Source: Alphaproteobacteria bacterium
GTDB lineage: Bacteria > Pseudomonadota > Alphaproteobacteria > Rs-D84
Direction: 5' to 3'
Length of the DNA stretch: 6,639 nt
NCBI GenBank assembly: GCA_017383325.1
Contig: JAFNYG010000005.1
Location: 1-6,639 of the forward strand
Part shown: positions 1 to 5,753 of the stretch, piece by piece
Layout: the number at the start of each line of letters is the position of its first letter
Numbering within the stretch: the first letter of the stretch is position 1
Notes under the pieces: generated by a model
Told to the model about the DNA's origin: nothing
The model's input: only the letters and a program-made list of their open reading frames with translations
The model's database searches: none
Made by a program: the position numbers and the translations under genes

Positions 1-230
1 AAACAGTCGCCACCCCCTTCGGGACAACAGTTAAATCCTTGGTCCCCCAGGTCGGTATAGATTTCGCCCGGACAACAACCATTTGCATCTGGTGCGACAT
101 TGCCTTCGCACAGAATTTGTGCAGGTTCTTCTTTTGGTGCATCAGACGCATATGGATTTTTTACAGTCCCATCTTCGTTGTATTGTACACCCAAAATTTC
201 TTCCTTAAATTGCTGTGAATCTTCCCCCCC
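1..230 (-). CDS. Cys-rich in-frame continuation of virB10 beyond TGA (or a separate downstream ORF), partial
   Basis: Immediately after the virB10 TGA (231-233) the same frame is open for 76 codons and runs off the window edge. The two other frames downstream of the TGA hit stops within about 8 and 23 codons. The peptide starts GGEDSQQFKEEILG, carries CEGNVAPDANGCCPGE, and near the edge NCCPEGGGDC. Its six cysteines, two of them in CCP motifs, match the Cys-bearing composition of the virB10 tail just before the TGA. That makes a real coding sequence likely. It could be the true end of VirB10, read through or interrupted by a nonsense mutation or sequence error. It could also be a separate protein: a TTG at 192-194 has an SD-like AAGGAAG five bases upstream (200-206), although AAG-GAA-GAA codons give such a match by chance. 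No signal peptide is seen after that TTG. Function is unknown. Confidence 0.55.
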
Positions 231-2354
231 TCATTGCGTGATTTTTTCTTGATACTGCGCTTTTTGATCCTTGCGATATTCTTCATACTGTAATGCCTTT
301 TTTGACTGATAATTTAACGAATCACAATACAGTTTCAGTGTGCTGTACGAATGCCCACCGCATTGGTTTAAATTTCCGTCACTTTTGCCTGAACATTCCG
401 TTTTTACACGATACAGGCCTGTTTCGGAATCTACCTCGCAATAATTACCCACCGCAAATGATCGTGATTGTCCGATCCACGAATCGTCCTGTGCAGGTGT
501 CAAATCCATATCGTCTTTGTTGATATTGCGCCTTTTGTTGTTGCCAAATTCCGCGACGGCGCACTTTTTCCCCGTGCCATCTGCTGCGTCTGGCGCACCA
601 CATGTAATTTGCAAATCAACAGGCGAATATACTGTAATACGTGTGCCTGCGGCGATCGTAAATGGTGGTACGGTATTATCCATCATATCGACCAACAACT
701 TTTGTGCCACCTGGTTCCATGCGGTAATAATTTCATTTTTCGCCAGTTCCGATGAACGCATTGTTCCGCTTTGTACGACCGTGTTGTTGTCCAAATCAAT
801 TTGGTTAACAAACGCATCCGCCACCGGGTTTATCAAATTTACCGCTGCGGGAACAAATGCCGTCAGCATCGGCATAAAGAATTGTTCCATGTAATCCGTA
901 CTGCCGCGTCCTGGCACGCCAACACGTCCCTGGGCATCGCCCGAATATGGGTCGTGGCTAGCTGGAAAGTTAAATTCTACGCCATCCGGGCGAATAAATT
1001 GATACCATTTTATATTCATGCGCCCAATTGCCTTGTATGGTCCTGGCACCTCGCCTGTCACATACCCCAACAGCAATGTTCCGGTTGGAATAACTATGGT
1101 TCGTCCGTTATCTGAATAGACATTTCTGTCCACTGTTGCACGAACGGGTACGCCCAGGCTCAACGCGTCAATATCTGCGCGTACATCAGACACGATTGTG
1201 GCTGGGATTGGTTTATACTGACGCAGAACAAAAGTGCGATCATACGGCGCGGTGGACGTAACGGTATCTTGCCCAGTTGTGCCAAATATTACACCTGTGT
1301 TTTTGGCTTTTTTTACAATGCTGCCACTGCCACCAATTTCGCCCAGTGTGCTCATGCCACCGCTGGTAACATCCGACACATCTTCCAGTTGTTGTGCGCG
1401 GTTTACTTTCTTAACAGCCGGCGCATTACTCAGTTCCGGTATTTCGCCACTGCTGATAACTGAAAATCCGATATGGTCCGCATCTGTTCCGATTTTTTTA
1501 CCATCGTCATCTGTTATTATTCCATTGATTGGGTTGTATATTCCTGTCGGATTTTTACAATCTCGATCTGAAAATGGATAAAATTTATATACACCACTAC
1601 TTGGTTTAATCCACCCGATTTGACGCCCCGAATTTCCATAGCCTGGAAATGCAAAGTCCGAACATCCATCTGGAATTACATATGATGCAGTATTGGTTTC
1701 TGTTTCAACAACATCTGGCGCATCAAACACCACAGGTGGGGCAATTGCCTCAATTTCTTGTTGTATTTCCTGTTTTGGCGTTATTGGTTCTGTTGGTGTA
1801 ACTACGTCTGGTGTGACAACAGTTGGTGCTTGGGCTGGTTTTTGGGGGTCCTGTGGTAAAATTGCCCCCAGTGTCAACACAATTTTATCTGTGCGTTTCA
1901 TTGCAACCGTTTCATCTGCATCATGCCAATCGATAAATACCGGAACATTTTCAACATCCATACTTTTTGTTGGTGTAAATGTCACTTCTATGCGACATCC
2001 AATTGCAGTGATTTTATCCATGCTAACGCACGTAGAGCCGACTTCCAATCCTGTTACATCATCTTTATGCCAACGTACGTCGATAATTTTTACAGGCGCT
2101 GTTGCAGAAATTTTGATAGTTTGGGTTTTCTTATCGCCAACAACAACGTCTGCCCAATTAATTATATTTGGGTCGATTTTTAGTACAGTTGGCGCCTGAT
2201 CTGTTTTGGAAATATCCTCTTGTTTTCTTTCACCGCTTAACAACAACGTCAGCAATATTATCACCATTATAAACGCAACCACCAGCAACAGCCACTGCAC
2301 ACGCTTTGGTGTGTTCTGACGTAATTCTGAAAATTGTTCTTTCAGTTTGCTCAT
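231..2354 (-). CDS. virB10: VirB10/TrbI-family T4SS core channel protein with Ig-like domain and Cys-rich C-terminal extension
   Basis: Product of 707 aa to the first TGA. VirB10 spans the envelope, links the inner-membrane complex to the outer-membrane pore and forms the pore lining. Seen here: a short cytoplasmic N-terminus, a membrane helix at about residues 21-39, and a domain at about 56-165 resembling the ASH/HYDIN Ig fold (Cys109, Cys120, RIEVTFTPT). A proline/threonine-rich linker follows at about 166-220, then a region with Cys231 and Cys266. The TrbI/VirB10 domain spans about 375-585 (start VLRQYKPIPATIVSDVRA, then IPTGTLLLGYV), with a hydrophobic stretch at about 491-508 that probably corresponds to the outer-membrane antenna helices. 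Residues 586-707 are an added Cys-bearing extension (Cys598, 639, 654, 665, 677). VirB10 proteins are usually about 380-450 aa, so this one is much longer. It follows virB9 by 18 bases and has only weak SD-like G runs. The terminal TGA is doubtful because the frame stays open beyond it. Family call is firm; the symbol is by family, and DotG-like naming is possible. Confidence 0.88.
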   Translation of the reverse strand: MSKLKEQFSELRQNTPKRVQWLLLVVAFIMVIILLTLLLSGERKQEDISKTDQAPTVLKIDPNIINWADVVVGDKKTQTIKISATAPVKIIDVRWHKDDVTGLEVGSTCVSMDKITAIGCRIEVTFTPTKSMDVENVPVFIDWHDADETVAMKRTDKIVLTLGAILPQDPQKPAQAPTVVTPDVVTPTEPITPKQEIQQEIEAIAPPVVFDAPDVVETETNTASYVIPDGCSDFAFPGYGNSGRQIGWIKPSSGVYKFYPFSDRDCKNPTGIYNPINGIITDDDGKKIGTDADHIGFSVISSGEIPELSNAPAVKKVNRAQQLEDVSDVTSGGMSTLGEIGGSGSIVKKAKNTGVIFGTTGQDTVTSTAPYDRTFVLRQYKPIPATIVSDVRADIDALSLGVPVRATVDRNVYSDNGRTIVIPTGTLLLGYVTGEVPGPYKAIGRMNIKWYQFIRPDGVEFNFPASHDPYSGDAQGRVGVPGRGSTDYMEQFFMPMLTAFVPAAVNLINPVADAFVNQIDLDNNTVVQSGTMRSSELAKNEIITAWNQVAQKLLVDMMDNTVPPFTIAAGTRITVYSPVDLQITCGAPDAADGTGKKCAVAEFGNNKRRNINKDDMDLTPAQDDSWIGQSRSFAVGNYCEVDSETGLYRVKTECSGKSDGNLNQCGGHSYSTLKLYCDSLNYQSKKALQYEEYRKDQKAQYQEKITQ

Positions 2355-2372
2355 CCCCTAAACCCACTGTTT

Positions 2373-3884
2373 TTATTGCATACGAACCACGCTGCAACTG
2401 GTTCCGCTGAATTTCAACAATTTATCACACAGCGTTTGTGCGGTATCAATATCTGCCAATGGTCCAATACGCAGACGATACAAACGTGCCGCCGATGATG
2501 TTGCGCCTAATTCACCGACCCCCTGTTCATCAACCGCAAAGAACACATCTTTGGCATATGGGGTTAACAGTCCCTGGCCATCTTCGCCAGTGAATTTAGA
2601 TAACAACATATTCCAATAATCGTCCAGTGCTTTGACCGATGTGTCAGATTTTAATTCAACAGCGACCCCGACTTGATTGCTGGGAATCAGTGGGATATTG
2701 GTCTGTGGCAAATATGCACCCGCAGTATTTCGCTGTTGTGGCAACATGTTAACAACACTGCCGGTTGATTGTGGCATTGCCTGTGGCACCGTAAACCCGG
2801 CCGGCATATAATAACCTGCGCCTGTTGTCTGATTGACGGTTTGATTGTTGCCAACAAATACCGGTGTCCCGGTATAGTTCATGCCCATGTTCATCGCGCT
2901 CAGACTGTCGGTATAGGCTATATTGTTCAAAGATTGTCCTGACAACATGCTTTGTGCGACGTTTGCCTCAGCCAGTGCCATCACAGACGCAGTATCTGCA
3001 ATCAAGAACGGCTTTTCACGCTTTTTTATACACACAATTCTTTGCCCGCTGCGCAGAACCATATCACCCACTGCTTCGACAATCAACAGACGACCATCTT
3101 CGCCATCTGTGCGGAATCCAACTGGTGATTCGCCTCCTTCGACCAACAACGACACCACCGGTCGCTGTGTCATGGCAATAACCTTGTCGCCAAAATCGAT
3201 GTATGTAAATATGCGGTCGCGCCACACACGCTCAGGTGCAATTACGTAATCGTCTGGGTTTGGGACAAATATATCTAAATCAAAACGGAATTCAGACGGG
3301 TCAATTTTTACAGATTTTATCCAGCCGTAATCTTCGCCATCTACACCAACCGTTGACGTTTGTGGGGCCGACTTTTGGAATATAGATTTTGCACCACCTG
3401 ACGTTACGGCCGAATTTGCCATTGGCAATGTGCCATTCCCATCCAGCATGACATCGACCTGGGAATATGTAATTTCACTGGAATTAGACGGTTCGCTGCG
3501 CAAATAGAATATATATTTGTTCCCAGATTTTCCAGTCACAATCATATTTGTATCTGACCCCTGGTTTGAACCAGTCGGTGAAATAAACATTGTGCGATCA
3601 CCCTGGGTCGCATCAATCTGGAATAAATCTTTGTTTCCGACAACTGCATCTGCGATTTGTTCGCCATTTGGCAATGTCACCATTGTTACCATTCCGTTGC
3701 GTAATTTGATTGGTAACACAGACCCCGCAGACCATGTCAATTGCGCGTATCCTGGTTTAACACTGCCTGCGGCCATGTTTGCATTTGGATTGTTCCATGC
3801 ATCTTGTACACCATACCCCGTTGAATATGCGGGCAACGTCAACATCCCCGCCAAACAAACAACAAACAACTTTGAAAATGTCAT
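2373..3884 (-). CDS. virB9: VirB9/CagX-family T4SS outer-membrane core protein with C-terminal SPOR-like domain
   Basis: Product of 503 aa from the preferred ATG at 3884. The longest ORF starts at ATG 3920 (515 aa) and would overlap the virB8 stop by 8 bases. The shorter start is chosen because AGGAAGG lies six bases upstream and the protein then opens directly with a signal peptide (MTFSKLFVVCLAGMLTLPAYS). VirB9 forms the outer-membrane ring of the T4SS core with VirB7 and VirB10. The N-terminal domain is at about residues 50-150. The VirB9 C-domain is at about 185-290, with signatures IFTYIDFG, PVVSLLVEGG and PVGFRT. A Gln/Asn/Met/Pro-rich linker follows at about 300-400. The last ~95 residues look like a SPOR domain (YRLRIGPL, then Cys486 and Cys497 in an ALC...GxxC-type ending), a fold known to bind peptidoglycan. 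Typical VirB9 is about 290 aa and lacks this. Stop is TAA. VirB9 assignment is strong; the SPOR call is by motif only. Confidence 0.88.
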   Translation of the reverse strand: MTFSKLFVVCLAGMLTLPAYSTGYGVQDAWNNPNANMAAGSVKPGYAQLTWSAGSVLPIKLRNGMVTMVTLPNGEQIADAVVGNKDLFQIDATQGDRTMFISPTGSNQGSDTNMIVTGKSGNKYIFYLRSEPSNSSEITYSQVDVMLDGNGTLPMANSAVTSGGAKSIFQKSAPQTSTVGVDGEDYGWIKSVKIDPSEFRFDLDIFVPNPDDYVIAPERVWRDRIFTYIDFGDKVIAMTQRPVVSLLVEGGESPVGFRTDGEDGRLLIVEAVGDMVLRSGQRIVCIKKREKPFLIADTASVMALAEANVAQSMLSGQSLNNIAYTDSLSAMNMGMNYTGTPVFVGNNQTVNQTTGAGYYMPAGFTVPQAMPQSTGSVVNMLPQQRNTAGAYLPQTNIPLIPSNQVGVAVELKSDTSVKALDDYWNMLLSKFTGEDGQGLLTPYAKDVFFAVDEQGVGELGATSSAARLYRLRIGPLADIDTAQTLCDKLLKFSGTSCSVVRMQ

Positions 3885-3890
3885 ACCAAT

Positions 3891-3897
3891 CCTTCCT
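3891..3897 (-). promoter_or_regulatory. Shine-Dalgarno site of virB9 (fixes ATG start at 3884)
   Basis: AGGAAGG on the - strand, six bases (ATTGGT) before the ATG at 3882-3884. The ATG at 3918-3920, overlapping the virB8 stop, has no purine-rich site upstream. The spacing equals that at virB8. Confidence 0.7.
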
Positions 3898-3912
3898 ACT
3901 TTTTTACTTTTT

Positions 3913-4575
3913 TTATTCATTCAGAAAGCCAGTATCCAATGGATCACCGTTTTCAGATACAATCTCGTATTTTGAAACCCGCATCCCCAAAGGGTTGTCA
4001 ATTCTGTCGGCCCATTGAATTTTTGTATTGTCTTCCGTTTCTAATTTTAATTTGATTGTATAATCTTTTGGTGCGGTCTGTCCAGCATTATCCGTGCAAA
4101 AATAACGAAATTTTACCTGGTATACATCCTCAGACGCCATGTACATCGGTGCGCCATCAAAATTAACCAGGCAGTTAAAGTTTGGCGCTTCGCTCATAAT
4201 CGCGTTAAACATATCTGTATCTGTGAAATCAGCATAAACCTGGTCAGTTGACATTATACGAACTGCGCCATCATTACTGTTCCATTTTTGGTGCATTGCA
4301 TTTGGGTTTGAAAATATTTCATTTCTGTGTCTGATATATTCGCGAACAAATGCCTTGGTGTATCTGTCCAGATTTTCACTTTTTGGTTGCATTTGTACTA
4401 ATCGAACATCCAGGTTGTCGCGTACGACGGTCGTCAGAAAGAATATCTGGGGGCGGTTCAACGGAAACATCTTGTACACAGTTATGCCCAGCGTTGCCAG
4501 CACCACCAGTGCTGTTGCCAGCACAAACATCATAATTCTGGATAACAAAATTGGCGGTTCTACGCGATTTTGCAC
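3913..4575 (-). CDS. virB8: VirB8-family T4SS inner-membrane assembly protein
   Basis: Product of 220 aa from the preferred GTG at 4575. VirB8 is a bitopic inner-membrane protein whose periplasmic NTF2-like domain scaffolds VirB9 and VirB10. Seen: a short N-terminus, a membrane helix at about residues 14-34, a periplasmic domain with FVREYIRHRN at about 75-84, and the family NPxG motif as NPLG at about 194-197 within WADRIDNPLGMRVSKYEI. Two periplasmic cysteines (in NFNCLV and RYFCTD) could form a disulfide. The longest ORF begins at TTG 4611, but GTG 4575 has AAGGGGGAG six bases upstream, and a candidate -10 box at 4601-4606 would place the transcript start after that TTG. Stop is TAA. The gene is first of a three-gene unit with virB9 (28-base gap to its preferred start) and virB10. 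No VirB7-type lipoprotein gene is visible between them. Confidence 0.9.
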   Translation of the reverse strand: MQNRVEPPILLSRIMMFVLATALVVLATLGITVYKMFPLNRPQIFFLTTVVRDNLDVRLVQMQPKSENLDRYTKAFVREYIRHRNEIFSNPNAMHQKWNSNDGAVRIMSTDQVYADFTDTDMFNAIMSEAPNFNCLVNFDGAPMYMASEDVYQVKFRYFCTDNAGQTAPKDYTIKLKLETEDNTKIQWADRIDNPLGMRVSKYEIVSENGDPLDTGFLNE

Positions 4576-4581
4576 GATTTT

Positions 4582-4590
4582 CTCCCCCTT
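4582..4590 (-). promoter_or_regulatory. Shine-Dalgarno site of virB8 (fixes GTG start)
   Basis: AAGGGGGAG on the - strand, six bases (AAAATC) before the GTG at 4573-4575. The upstream TTG at 4609-4611 has no comparable site, so this decides the start. Confidence 0.7.
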
Positions 4591-4600
4591 AGATGAAATG

Positions 4601-4630
4601 ATTGTAGACAAAAAGTGTTGTCTTATGCAA
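4601..4630 (-). promoter_or_regulatory. Candidate sigma70-type promoter for virB8-virB9-virB10
   Basis: On the - strand, a -35-like TTGCAT (4625-4630) and a -10-like TACAAT (4601-4606) are separated by 18 bases. The implied start near 4594 gives a leader of roughly 20 bases that still contains the virB8 SD. The match is moderate and the surroundings are AT-rich, so chance matches are common. Confidence 0.4.
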
Positions 4631-4718
4631 GAAAAAAACTAAACACAACAAATTAAAGTTTTTTTAGTGATGAAAATCTTCTTGCGCAAAATGTTAAAAA
4701 ATATTATAATATTTCCGC

Positions 4719-4746
4719 TTGATTTTTTGTGTTCGTGTGCTATTCT
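4719..4746 (+). promoter_or_regulatory. Candidate promoter for tRNA-Trp / secE-nusG
   Basis: TTGATT (4719-4724), a 16-base spacer and TATTCT (4741-4746). The implied start near 4753 would leave a short leader of about 36 bases before the tRNA. It is the best sigma70-like pair seen upstream of the tRNA. Because no terminator is seen between the tRNA and secE, the same transcript may run into secE-nusG. Confidence 0.4.
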
Positions 4747-4788
4747 GTCGCAGACTATATGTTGGCATATGGCACATTGATGACACAC

Positions 4789-4862
4789 AGGGGCATAGTT
4801 CAACGGTAGAATATCGGTCTCCAAAACCGCGGATGAGGGTTCGATTCCTTCTGCCCCTGCCA
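4789..4862 (+). tRNA. tRNA-Trp (anticodon CCA), 4-bp anticodon stem
   Basis: A complete cloverleaf of 74 nt including an encoded CCA. The acceptor stem AGGGGCA pairs fully with TGCCCCT, and the discriminator is G73. The D stem is GTTC/GAAT (G10-U25, U11-A24, U12-A23, C13-G22) with loop AACGGTA. The anticodon loop is CTCCAAA with anticodon CCA, which reads UGG. The T stem is GAGGG/CCTTC with loop TTCGATT, and the variable loop is four bases (GGAT). The anticodon stem TCGGT/ACCGC has only four pairs because U27 faces C43. A tRNA-Trp directly ahead of secE is the normal arrangement in alphaproteobacteria. The short stem and A24 are discussed as a finding. Confidence 0.96.
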
Positions 4863-4880
4863 ATTTTATAGTTGTGGTAA

Positions 4881-4892
4881 AATTACGTAATT
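4881..4892. repeat. 12-bp perfect palindrome between tRNA-Trp and secE
   Basis: AATTACGTAATT is self-complementary and sits 18 bases after the tRNA and 13 bases before the secE ATG. It might be a regulator site or an RNA-processing feature. It is AT-rich, and chance is quite possible. Confidence 0.3.
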
Positions 4893-4905
4893 ACAGGCAG
4901 ATTTT

Positions 4906-5085
4906 ATGAAGAAAATACTAGATTTTTTTAAGTCAGTTCGCAGCGAATGGTTTAAAATTGTGTGGCCATCGCGTGACAGTGTTATTCGTGCAACAATTAT
5001 GATTCTGGTGTTTTCGGGTCTTGCGGCGCTGTTCTTTTTTGTTGTGGACAGTATATTGAACGCGATTGTCGGGTGGATTTTCTAA
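4906..5085 (+). CDS. secE: Preprotein translocase subunit SecE
   Basis: A 59-aa protein, the usual size for single-span alphaproteobacterial SecE. SecE clamps SecY in the SecYEG channel that moves unfolded proteins across or into the inner membrane. Seen: a short amphipathic cytoplasmic helix, the conserved signature EWFKIVWPSR (residues 14-23), then one membrane helix at about 29-47. All three Trp codons are TGG and the stop is TAA. The SD is weak (AGG at 4895-4897). It starts 43 bases after tRNA-Trp and is followed 20 bases later by nusG, its normal partner, so the two are very likely cotranscribed. It is too short to stand out by ORF length, but the motif and neighbours make the call firm. 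Confidence 0.95.
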   Translation: MKKILDFFKSVRSEWFKIVWPSRDSVIRATIMILVFSGLAALFFFVVDSILNAIVGWIF

Positions 5086-5105
5086 ATACATCAAAGGAAG
5101 CATAA

Positions 5106-5639
5106 ATGGAAGAAAAAATGCAGTGGTTTGTCGTGAATGTTCATACTGGGTGCGAAGATAAAGTTGCGCGCGGTCTGCGTGAACAGATTGACAAGCGTCG
5201 TTTAAATGCGTTGTTTGGCGAAATAATGGTTCCAACGCGCGAAGTGACCGAAATCAAGGCGGGTAAACGTGTCAAGGCAGAAAGAAAGTTCTTCCCGGGA
5301 TACATTGTGGTTCAGATGGTTATGAACAACGAAACATTTACCTTGGTAAAACAGATTCCTCAGGTTGTTATGTTCCTGGGCGCTCGTAATAAGCCGATTG
5401 CTGTGACTGAGGCTGAGGCTCACCGTCTGATGAAGCAGGTCGAAGAAGGTGCGACCGCCCCCGAAGATGTTATGTATGAGGTTGGTCAAGAGGTTCATGT
5501 TATCGATGGTCCATTTGCAGGCTTTAACGGCATCGCGTCTGAGGTTGACAATGTAAAACAGAAAATGACGGTGACTGTTCTTGTCTTTGGTCGTGAAACC
5601 AGCATGGACTTGGAATTTGAACAGGTCGAAAGGGTTTAG
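5106..5639 (+). CDS. nusG: Transcription termination/antitermination factor NusG
   Basis: A 177-aa protein, normal for the family. NusG binds RNA polymerase through its NGN domain, suppresses pausing, and joins Rho or ribosomal protein S10 through its KOW domain. Seen: an NGN domain at about 5-115 starting WFVVNVHTGCEDKVA, with the hallmark FFPGYIVVQM near 62-71 and VVMFLG near 87-92. The C-terminal KOW domain is at about 125-177 (VGQEVHVIDGPFAGFNG). The start at 5106 is supported by AAAGGAAG five bases upstream; ATG 5118 (codon 5) is less favoured. It ends with two TAG codons in a row (5637-5642). It lies between secE and rplK as in most bacteria. Confidence 0.98.
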   Translation: MEEKMQWFVVNVHTGCEDKVARGLREQIDKRRLNALFGEIMVPTREVTEIKAGKRVKAERKFFPGYIVVQMVMNNETFTLVKQIPQVVMFLGARNKPIAVTEAEAHRLMKQVEEGATAPEDVMYEVGQEVHVIDGPFAGFNGIASEVDNVKQKMTVTVLVFGRETSMDLEFEQVERV

Positions 5640-5657
5640 TAGATAAATAAAAGATTT

Positions 5658-5688
5658 TTGTGGTTTTCTGAAAAATATCATGTAAAAT
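5658..5688 (+). promoter_or_regulatory. Weak candidate promoter upstream of rplK
   Basis: TTGTGG (5658-5663) and TAAAAT (5683-5688) are separated by 19 bases, longer than ideal. The L11 operon often has its own promoter between nusG and rplK, which is why this is listed. The sequence match alone is weak. Confidence 0.25.
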
Positions 5689-5698
5689 CACAGCAAAC

Positions 5699-5726
5699 CG
5701 TGGTAGATACGCCATATCGTACCACG
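5699..5726 (+). promoter_or_regulatory. rplK leader hairpin, candidate L1 autoregulatory site
   Basis: CGTGGTA pairs with TACCACG and, inside, GATA pairs with TATC. One G (5719) bulges out and the loop is CGCCA, giving an 11-bp imperfect stem ending 27 bases before the rplK ATG. No T run follows, so it is not an intrinsic terminator. In bacteria the rplK-rplA transcript is repressed by free L1 binding a leader structure that mimics its 23S rRNA site. Position and gene content fit that role, but the specific L1 recognition bases were not verified. Confidence 0.45.
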
Positions 5727-5753
5727 ACACAAACGAAAAAAACGGAGTGAAAA

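Noticed and set aside
231..233. Selenocysteine at the virB10 TGA
   Set aside because: No convincing SECIS-like hairpin was seen directly after the TGA, and the following GGG GGG codons and protein type do not resemble known selenoproteins.
1693..2199. 168-aa + strand ORF rich in Ser/Thr/Val/Gly
   Set aside because: It is the shadow of the virB10 Ig-like and Pro/Thr-rich region in another frame; no SD and no recognisable domain.
4632..4665. AAAAAAACT...AGTTTTTTT inverted repeat, 16-base loop
   Set aside because: Only A-T rich pairing, located upstream of both divergent units where nothing needs terminating; more likely a base-composition effect than a bidirectional terminator.
4789..4862. 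tRNA-Trp as an integration site for a vir-bearing element
   Set aside because: No duplicate of the tRNA 3' end and no integrase gene are visible, and tRNA-Trp next to secE is the ancestral arrangement.
4639..4863. 74-aa ORF on the - strand covering the tRNA-Trp region
   Set aside because: It is the antisense of the tRNA; the peptide opening MAGAEGIEPSSAVLE is a typical spurious product of reading a tRNA gene backwards.
5202..5681. 159-aa ORF on the - strand
   Set aside because: It is opposite nusG, which is certain; the product has no recognisable motif.
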